DNA from: Chloroflexota bacterium
Lineage (GTDB): Bacteria > Chloroflexota > Anaerolineae > Anaerolineales > Villigracilaceae
Length of the DNA stretch: 9,266 nucleotides
NCBI GenBank assembly: GCA_016875755.1
Contig: VGOX01000063.1
Location: 1-9,266 of the forward strand
Direction: 5' to 3'
The first letter of the stretch is position 1. Every line of letters begins with the position of its first letter. The notes under the pieces were generated by a model. The model was not told the origin of the DNA. It made no database searches and worked only from the letters and a program-made list of their open reading frames with translations. The translations under genes and the position numbers were made by a program. Positions 5,530 through 9,266 of the stretch are shown in pieces.

Positions 5530-7215
5530 TTATGCCTTTACCGGTCTGCGGATCATCTCATGCAGCGCCGCGCCTGCGGGAACCATCGGATAGACCGCAT
5601 CTTCCATCTCCACGCGGAATTCCAACACGGTGGGACCTTTGATGCTACGCGCCCACTCGATCGCTTCATTGACTTCCTCACGCTTGGTGACACGCTTCGC
5701 GGGGACTCCATGCGCCTCTGCCAATTTGACAAAATCAGGCGCAAGCATGTTCACCGCGGAATAACGCTTCTCGAAGAAGAACTCCTGCCACTGACGCACC
5801 ATGCCGAGGAAGCTATTGTTCATGATGGCAACTTTCACATTCGCGCCTTCCTGAACCGCTGTAGTCAACTCCGCAGCCGTCATCTGGAAACCGCCGTCAC
5901 CCGCCACCGCCCAAATTTCCTGGTCTTTCGCCGCGAACCACGCACCGATGGCGGAGGGCAGACCAAAGCCCATCGTCCCCGCGCCGCCCGAAGTGATCCA
6001 GCGATTTGGTTGATCCAGTTGATAGTATTGCGCCGTCCACATCTGGTGCTGACCGACATCCGTCGTCACGATCGCGCCACCACCCGTCGCCTTCCAAATA
6101 TCACCGATCAGATGTGCCACGTACAACTTGCCATCATCTTCCCAGTTCATGATCGAGCGTGAATCGGCTTCGTTTTTCCAGCCGTTGATTTCCTGCTTCC
6201 ATTCGTCGTGGTCGTATTCATCCACCAAGGGAATCAAATCCGCCACCACGGTTTTCATGTCGCCAACAAGCGGCACATCCACAAAGACATTCTTATGCAC
6301 TTCAGACGGATCGATTTCGATATGGATTTTCTTCGCTTTCGGCGCGTAGGTCTTCAACGTGCCTGTCACACGGTCATCGAAGCGCATCCCAAAAGCCAGG
6401 ATCAAGTCCGAGTTTTGAATCGCCAAATTCGTGTGCGCTTCGCCGTGCATACCCATCATGCCCAAACTCAGTTCATGCGAAGCGGGAAACGCGCCCAAGC
6501 CGAGCAAGGTACTCGCTACTGGAGTTTGCGTCTTGACCGCGAACTGCATCAATTCCTCTTCCGCGTTCGACATGATCACGCCATGTCCGCATAAGATAAT
6601 CGGCTTCTTCGCCTTTTCGATTAACTTCACCGCATCATCCAATAGATTTTTCGGCGAACGGGTCACAGGCTTATAACCGGGCAGAACAGGCTCTTCAGGG
6701 TACTCAAATTCACAGGACTCCACCTGCGCATTCTTGCAGATGTCGATCAACACGGGTCCGGGGCGTCCGCTCTTGGCAATGTAAAACGCCTCACGGATGG
6801 TCTCCGCAATATCCTCAGCACGGGTCACCAGATAGTTATGCTTGGTGATGGGCAATGTGATACCCGTCACATCAGTTTCCTGAAACGCATCCCCGCCGAT
6901 CAAATGCGCCGCGACCTGTCCCGTAATGAATACGACAGGAACCGAATCCATCATCGCCGTAGCAATGCCCGTCACCAGATTCGTCGCACCTGGTCCCGAT
7001 GTCGCCATCGCCACACCAACCTTCCCCGAAGCGCGAGCGTATCCATCCGCCATGTGCGCGCCGCCCTGTTCATGTCGCACCAACACATGATGAACGGGAT
7101 AATTCAACATCGCATCATAGATCGGCATATTCGCCCCGCCCGGGTACCCGAAGACCACTTCCACGCCTTCGCGCACCAGACATTCCCAAACAATTTCTGC
7201 ACCTTTTAGTTTCAT
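5530..7215 (-). CDS. ilvB: Acetolactate synthase large (catalytic) subunit
   Basis: Thiamine diphosphate- and FAD-dependent acetohydroxyacid synthase. It makes acetolactate from two pyruvates, or acetohydroxybutyrate from pyruvate and 2-ketobutyrate, the first common step for valine, leucine and isoleucine. It has 561 residues, matching the family. The Pyr domain contains FGYPGGANMPIYD (22-34) and the catalytic Glu49 in RHEQGG. ATSGPGATNLVTGIATA (71-87) and GGDAFQETD (107-115) follow. A central FAD-binding domain spans about 190-330 (FGMRFDDRVTG, 275-285). The PP domain has VGQHQMW (387-393), GAGTMGFGLPSAIGA (411-425) and the ThDP/Mg motif GDGGFQ (439-444) with NN at 466-467. The position equivalent to the plant herbicide-site proline (GQVPR) is Ala102 (GQVAA), common in bacterial enzymes. 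The start has AAGGAG 5 nt upstream, overlapping the ilvD stop. Confidence 0.97.
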   Translation of the reverse strand: MKLKGAEIVWECLVREGVEVVFGYPGGANMPIYDAMLNYPVHHVLVRHEQGGAHMADGYARASGKVGVAMATSGPGATNLVTGIATAMMDSVPVVFITGQVAAHLIGGDAFQETDVTGITLPITKHNYLVTRAEDIAETIREAFYIAKSGRPGPVLIDICKNAQVESCEFEYPEEPVLPGYKPVTRSPKNLLDDAVKLIEKAKKPIILCGHGVIMSNAEEELMQFAVKTQTPVASTLLGLGAFPASHELSLGMMGMHGEAHTNLAIQNSDLILAFGMRFDDRVTGTLKTYAPKAKKIHIEIDPSEVHKNVFVDVPLVGDMKTVVADLIPLVDEYDHDEWKQEINGWKNEADSRSIMNWEDDGKLYVAHLIGDIWKATGGGAIVTTDVGQHQMWTAQYYQLDQPNRWITSGGAGTMGFGLPSAIGAWFAAKDQEIWAVAGDGGFQMTAAELTTAVQEGANVKVAIMNNSFLGMVRQWQEFFFEKRYSAVNMLAPDFVKLAEAHGVPAKRVTKREEVNEAIEWARSIKGPTVLEFRVEMEDAVYPMVPAGAALHEMIRRPVKA

Positions 7216-7220
7216 TCTTT

Positions 7221-7227
7221 CTCCTTA
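7221..7227 (-). promoter_or_regulatory. ilvB ribosome binding site overlapping the ilvD stop codon
   Basis: The minus strand reads TAAGGAG here. The TAA (7225-7227) stops ilvD, and AAGGAG (7221-7226) is the Shine-Dalgarno for ilvB, five bases before its ATG. The overlap suggests translational coupling and roughly matched output of IlvD and IlvB. It is the only junction in this operon without an intergenic repeat. Confidence 0.85.
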
Positions 7228-8895
7228 ACCTGTGATCGCGCCTTCCGAAGCGGATGAGACCATTCGGGCATACTTTGCCATCACACCGCGCTTGTATCGC
7301 GGTTCGGGCGCACTCCAGCCTGTTTTGCGCTTCGACAGTTCTTCCGCGCTGATAGCGACTCGCAGCTCGCGCTTGTCCACGTCAATGGTGATGATGTCGC
7401 CGTCCTGCACGAAGGCGATCATGCCGCCCACGTACGCCTCGGGCGCAATATGACCGACCGAAATGCCGCGCGTCGCACCGGAGAAGCGACCATCGGTAAG
7501 CAGCGCCACTCCATCGCTCAAACCTGCGCCTGCAATCGCAGCCGTCACACCGAGCATTTCGCGCATGCCCGGTCCGCCCTTCGGACCTTCATAGCGGATG
7601 ACAACCACATCGCCCGCCACGATCTTGTTGTCAGTGACCGCCTTCATCGCATCTTCTTCACGCTCGAAGACCTTTGCCGGTCCTTCAAAATGCTTTACAT
7701 TGTTCGCCGCCGCTTTATGCACGCCGCCCTCTTCAGAGAGATTGCCATGTAAAATCACAAGACCGCCATTCGGCTTGATCGGCTTCTCCAGCGGATAGAT
7801 AACCTGCTGACCCGGTGTTTCGTGCCCGGTCTCCGCCACTTCCTTGATGGTCTTGCCATTGACGGTCATCGCGTCGCCGTGCAGGTAGCCACCATCGAGC
7901 AGGCGTTTCATAAGGAAGGGAATGCCGCCCGCCTCGTGCATATCCGCTGCCATATATTTACCGAACGGCTTTACATCCGTAATCAAAGGAACCTTCGAGC
8001 AGATGGCGTCGAAGTCGTCGATGTGCAATTCCACACCGGCTTCACGCGCCAACGCCAGCAGATGCAGCACCGCATTGGTCGAGCCGCCCGTCGCCGCCAC
8101 AGAGGTAATGGCATTCTCGAACGCCTTGCGGGTGTAGATCTGCTTCGGGCGTAGATCCTGCTTGAGCATTTGCATGATCAGTTTCCCGGTCTCGAATGCG
8201 ACGCTGTCTTTTTCTTCCGACATGGCAGGGATGCTGTTATAGCCGATCGGCGAAATCCCAATAAATTCCATAATAGTGGACATGGTGTTGGCGGTGAACT
8301 GTCCGCCGCACGCGCCCGCGCCGGGGCAGGCATGATTTTCCACTGCATCAAATTCTTCCTGAGAGATCTTGCCTGATGAATATGCCCCCACTGCTTCAAA
8401 AACATCCTGAATGGTAAGAGATTTCTCCCCCAACTTGCCCGGGTTGATCGAACCGCCATACAACGCCAGCCCCGGAATATCTAGGCGTGCCAGCGCCAGC
8501 ATCACGCCGGGGTTGGTCTTGTCACAACCAGAGATGCACACGATGCCGTCAAAATGATTGCCACGCGCCACCAACTCGATCGAGTCTGCCACCACCTCGC
8601 GGCTGATAAGCGAAGCTTTCATACCTTCCGAGCCCATGCTGATGCCATCAGAGATGGATACAGTGTTGAACTCCATCGGTGTGCCGCCCGCCGCACGGAT
8701 GCCTTCCTTGATCTTGTGCGACAAACGCCGCAAATGATAATTGCACGGACCGATCTCGATCCACGTATTTGCCACGCCAATGATCGGACGGCGCAGGTCT
8801 TCATCGGTGAATCCGGCGGCTTTCAACATGGCGCGCGCCGGAGCACGGTTGGGACCTGTGGTGATGGCATGGCTATTCTTCTTTAGTTCGGTCAT
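7225..8895 (-). CDS. ilvD: Dihydroxy-acid dehydratase
   Basis: Fe-S enzyme that dehydrates 2,3-dihydroxy-isovalerate and 2,3-dihydroxy-3-methylvalerate to the 2-keto acids, the last shared step before transamination. It has 556 residues, nearer the short form of plants and mycobacteria (commonly [2Fe-2S]) than the ~616-residue E. coli [4Fe-4S] form. The cluster type is therefore an inference from length. Cluster cysteines are Cys51 (IGPCN), Cys124 (SGCDKTNPG) and Cys196 (ACGGQFTANTMS). Other signatures are FNTVSISDGISMGSEGMK (76-93), SVAATGGSTNAVLHL (265-279) and the active-site loop LTDGRFSGATRG (466-477). It is the first structural gene; the start is set by GAGGAG five bases upstream (8901-8906). 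The attenuator lies just upstream. Confidence 0.98.
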   Translation of the reverse strand: MTELKKNSHAITTGPNRAPARAMLKAAGFTDEDLRRPIIGVANTWIEIGPCNYHLRRLSHKIKEGIRAAGGTPMEFNTVSISDGISMGSEGMKASLISREVVADSIELVARGNHFDGIVCISGCDKTNPGVMLALARLDIPGLALYGGSINPGKLGEKSLTIQDVFEAVGAYSSGKISQEEFDAVENHACPGAGACGGQFTANTMSTIMEFIGISPIGYNSIPAMSEEKDSVAFETGKLIMQMLKQDLRPKQIYTRKAFENAITSVAATGGSTNAVLHLLALAREAGVELHIDDFDAICSKVPLITDVKPFGKYMAADMHEAGGIPFLMKRLLDGGYLHGDAMTVNGKTIKEVAETGHETPGQQVIYPLEKPIKPNGGLVILHGNLSEEGGVHKAAANNVKHFEGPAKVFEREEDAMKAVTDNKIVAGDVVVIRYEGPKGGPGMREMLGVTAAIAGAGLSDGVALLTDGRFSGATRGISVGHIAPEAYVGGMIAFVQDGDIITIDVDKRELRVAISAEELSKRKTGWSAPEPRYKRGVMAKYARMVSSASEGAITG

Positions 8896-8900
8896 AAATT

Positions 8901-8925
8901 CTCCTCGAATGAACCGTATGGTTCA
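8901..8925 (-). promoter_or_regulatory. ilvD ribosome binding site with adjacent small hairpin
   Basis: GAGGAG (8901-8906 on the minus strand) lies 5 nt before the ilvD ATG. Four bases further upstream is a 6-bp inverted repeat, TGAACC (8910-8915) and GGTTCA (8920-8925), with a 4-nt loop. The hairpin leaves the Shine-Dalgarno free and may simply shield the 5' side. It could be incidental. Confidence 0.6.
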
Positions 8926-8941
8926 GGTTTTGAAATTGATA

Positions 8942-8973
8942 CAAAAAGAGCCGCCCGTGGTTAGGGCGGCTCT
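8942..8973 (-). terminator. Intrinsic terminator of the ilv-leu attenuator (region 3:4)
   Basis: On the minus strand AGAGCCGCCC (8964-8973) pairs perfectly with GGGCGGCTCT (8947-8956) around the 7-nt loop TAACCAC. It is followed at once by TTTTTGT. A 10-bp stem with seven G-C pairs and a U-run is a strong intrinsic terminator. It lies 17 bp after the leader-peptide stop and 46 bp before the ilvD start codon, the position of an attenuator. When formed it would end transcription before ilvD. Confidence 0.92.
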
Positions 8974-9064
8974 CGTTCTCACTCAGTGATTTACTTCACT
9001 CTCACCGTTGCCATCCTAACCGAAAATTGTCCTTTAATAATAAGGACGCTGGTAAGGACAACAA
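8947..9064 (-). promoter_or_regulatory. Transcription attenuator: mutually exclusive protector, antiterminator and terminator stems
   Basis: Four segments of the leader RNA compete. Region 1 (9051-9064, TTGTTGTCCTTACC) overlaps leader codons 10-14. Region 2 (9008-9021, GGTTAGGATGGCAA) overlaps codons 24-29. Region 3 (8959-8970, GCCGCCCTAACC) covers the 5' arm and loop of the terminator. Region 4 (8947-8956) is the terminator 3' arm. Regions 1 and 2 pair at 13 of 14 positions, including three wobbles, with one U-U mismatch. Region 2 bases 9010-9021 pair with region 3 at 11 of 12 positions (one A-C mismatch, one wobble). The 2:3 pairing uses up 7 of the 10 bases of the terminator 5' arm, so 2:3 and 3:4 exclude each other. 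An extra stem, TTGTCCTT (9054-9061) with AAGGACAA (9027-9034), could act as a pause hairpin. Mechanism inferred: a ribosome stalled at Ile/Val/Leu codons covers region 1, so 2:3 forms and transcription continues. Confidence 0.85.
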
Positions 9065-9092
9065 TAAGGGAGAGGCTAAAGATCGGATTCAT
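8991..9092 (-). CDS. Branched-chain amino acid leader peptide (33 aa)
   Basis: A short ORF that begins MNPIFS and continues with LSLIVVLTSVLII (residues 7-19), in which 10 of 13 residues are Leu, Ile or Val. Overall 14 of 33 residues are branched-chain. It ends TVRVK with a TAA stop. It is the first ATG downstream of the predicted promoter and sits upstream of a terminator and antiterminator. This is the arrangement of ilv leader peptides in enteric bacteria (IlvL), so its translation, rather than its product, is expected to be the function. No Shine-Dalgarno precedes the ATG, and the predicted 5' untranslated segment is only about 12-14 nt. Translation may therefore be leaderless-like or weak. 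The reading frame is open upstream to the window edge, so a longer coding sequence cannot be fully excluded. Confidence 0.85.
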   Translation of the reverse strand: MNPIFSLSLIVVLTSVLIIKGQFSVRMATVRVK

Positions 9093-9111
9093 TGGCTTGT
9101 GATTTCGCCCG

Positions 9112-9139
9112 ATTATAGGCAGAAACGAAAATCCGTCAA
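9112..9139 (-). promoter_or_regulatory. Sigma70-type promoter of the ilv-leu operon
   Basis: The minus strand has TTGACG (9134-9139) as the -35 and a perfect TATAAT (9112-9117) as the -10, separated by 16 bp. The start of transcription is expected near 9104-9106, about a dozen bases before the leader-peptide ATG. No operator-like inverted repeat overlaps the boxes, which fits control by attenuation rather than by a repressor at this site. Confidence 0.85.
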
Positions 9140-9266
9140 GGTCTATCACTTCCGATTCGGTCAGTAAACTACCGCCGCCAGAGGCGGCGGCTTTGAGATA
9201 ATGCGCCTGGAAGGCGCGCTCTTGCTGGCGTCTCTTAATCGAATAACTTTCCTTGCACAGCTTCGA
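9140..9266. other. Region upstream of the promoter: two GC-rich hairpins, no supported gene
   Basis: Two strong hairpins are present: CCGCCGCC/GGCGGCGG (9172-9179 and 9183-9190, 3-nt loop) and GCGCCT/AGGCGC (9203-9208 and 9212-9217, 3-nt loop). Neither is followed by a convincing U-run on either strand. They may mark the end of an upstream transcription unit. A minus-strand frame ends with a TAA at 9235-9237 after nine codons reading EAVQGKLFD. It could be the tail of an upstream gene, but it is too short to judge. A plus-strand ATG at 9201 is open to the window edge for 22 codons, without a ribosome binding site. Confidence 0.4.

Noticed and set aside
5560..6162. Plus-strand open frame of 200 codons opposite ilvB
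   Set aside because: Shadow of ilvB, with no initiation signals and no motif.
8942..9120. T-box or other tRNA/metabolite riboswitch upstream of ilvD
   Set aside because: I could not find the T-box antiterminator bulge consensus, and the predicted leader is only ~165 nt. The control-codon ORF and its three-way pairing explain the leader better.
9172..9190. Intrinsic terminator at the GCC/GGC hairpin
   Set aside because: The stem is strong, but neither strand has a proper U-run after it.
9201..9266. Possible divergent gene starting at ATG 9201 on the plus strand
   Set aside because: Only 22 codons are visible, the ATG lies at the foot of a hairpin without a Shine-Dalgarno, and no family is recognisable.
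9235..9266. Possible 3' end of an upstream minus-strand gene (EAVQGKLFD, TAA)
   Set aside because: Nine codons are too few to support a gene, although the following hairpins would fit an end of transcription.

Overview
The window is one long branched-chain amino acid biosynthesis operon, read entirely on the minus strand. In transcription order it is: promoter, leader peptide with attenuator, ilvD, ilvB, ilvN, ilvC, leuA, leuC and the start of leuD, which runs off the left edge at base 1. No gene on the plus strand can be supported. Long plus-strand reading frames are antisense shadows of the ilv/leu genes.

Layout from right to left. Bases 9140-9266 hold two GC-rich hairpins and no identifiable gene. 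A near-consensus sigma70-type promoter (TTGACG, 16 bp, TATAAT) lies at 9112-9139. A 33-codon leader peptide (8991-9092) has ten Ile/Val/Leu codons among thirteen consecutive ones. It is followed by an intrinsic terminator (8942-8973). Sequences inside the leader can form either a 1:2 protector stem or a 2:3 antiterminator that excludes the terminator. This is the classical layout of ribosome-mediated attenuation. The structural genes follow: ilvD (dihydroxy-acid dehydratase), ilvB and ilvN (acetolactate synthase large and small subunits), ilvC (ketol-acid reductoisomerase), leuA (2-isopropylmalate synthase), and leuC and leuD (isopropylmalate isomerase). The IlvB/IlvN, IlvC and IlvD steps make the valine and isoleucine precursors, and 2-ketoisovalerate then enters the leucine branch through LeuA and LeuCD. 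leuB and ilvE, needed to finish the pathways, are not in the window.

The most unusual structure is in the gaps. The ilvD/ilvB junction is only 9 bp, but each of the other five junctions carries an inverted-repeat element. Four of them (leuC/leuD, leuA/leuC, ilvC/leuA, ilvN/ilvC) are built from 7-bp units (GAC+4 nt, consensus near GACGATA, or an AT-rich NNNGATA version). The units keep an exact 7-bp register within each arm and recur in shuffled order in the opposite arm. The fifth (ilvB/ilvN) is a different hairpin of the GAGATTGC...GCAATGAC type. A second oddity is IlvC, which reads like the fungal mitochondrial Ilv5 type rather than the usual bacterial class I enzyme.

Organism: a bacterium of moderate GC content. 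The operon order, IlvC type and intergenic repeats remind me of Chloroflexota (Anaerolineae), but this is an impression and no taxonomic marker is present.
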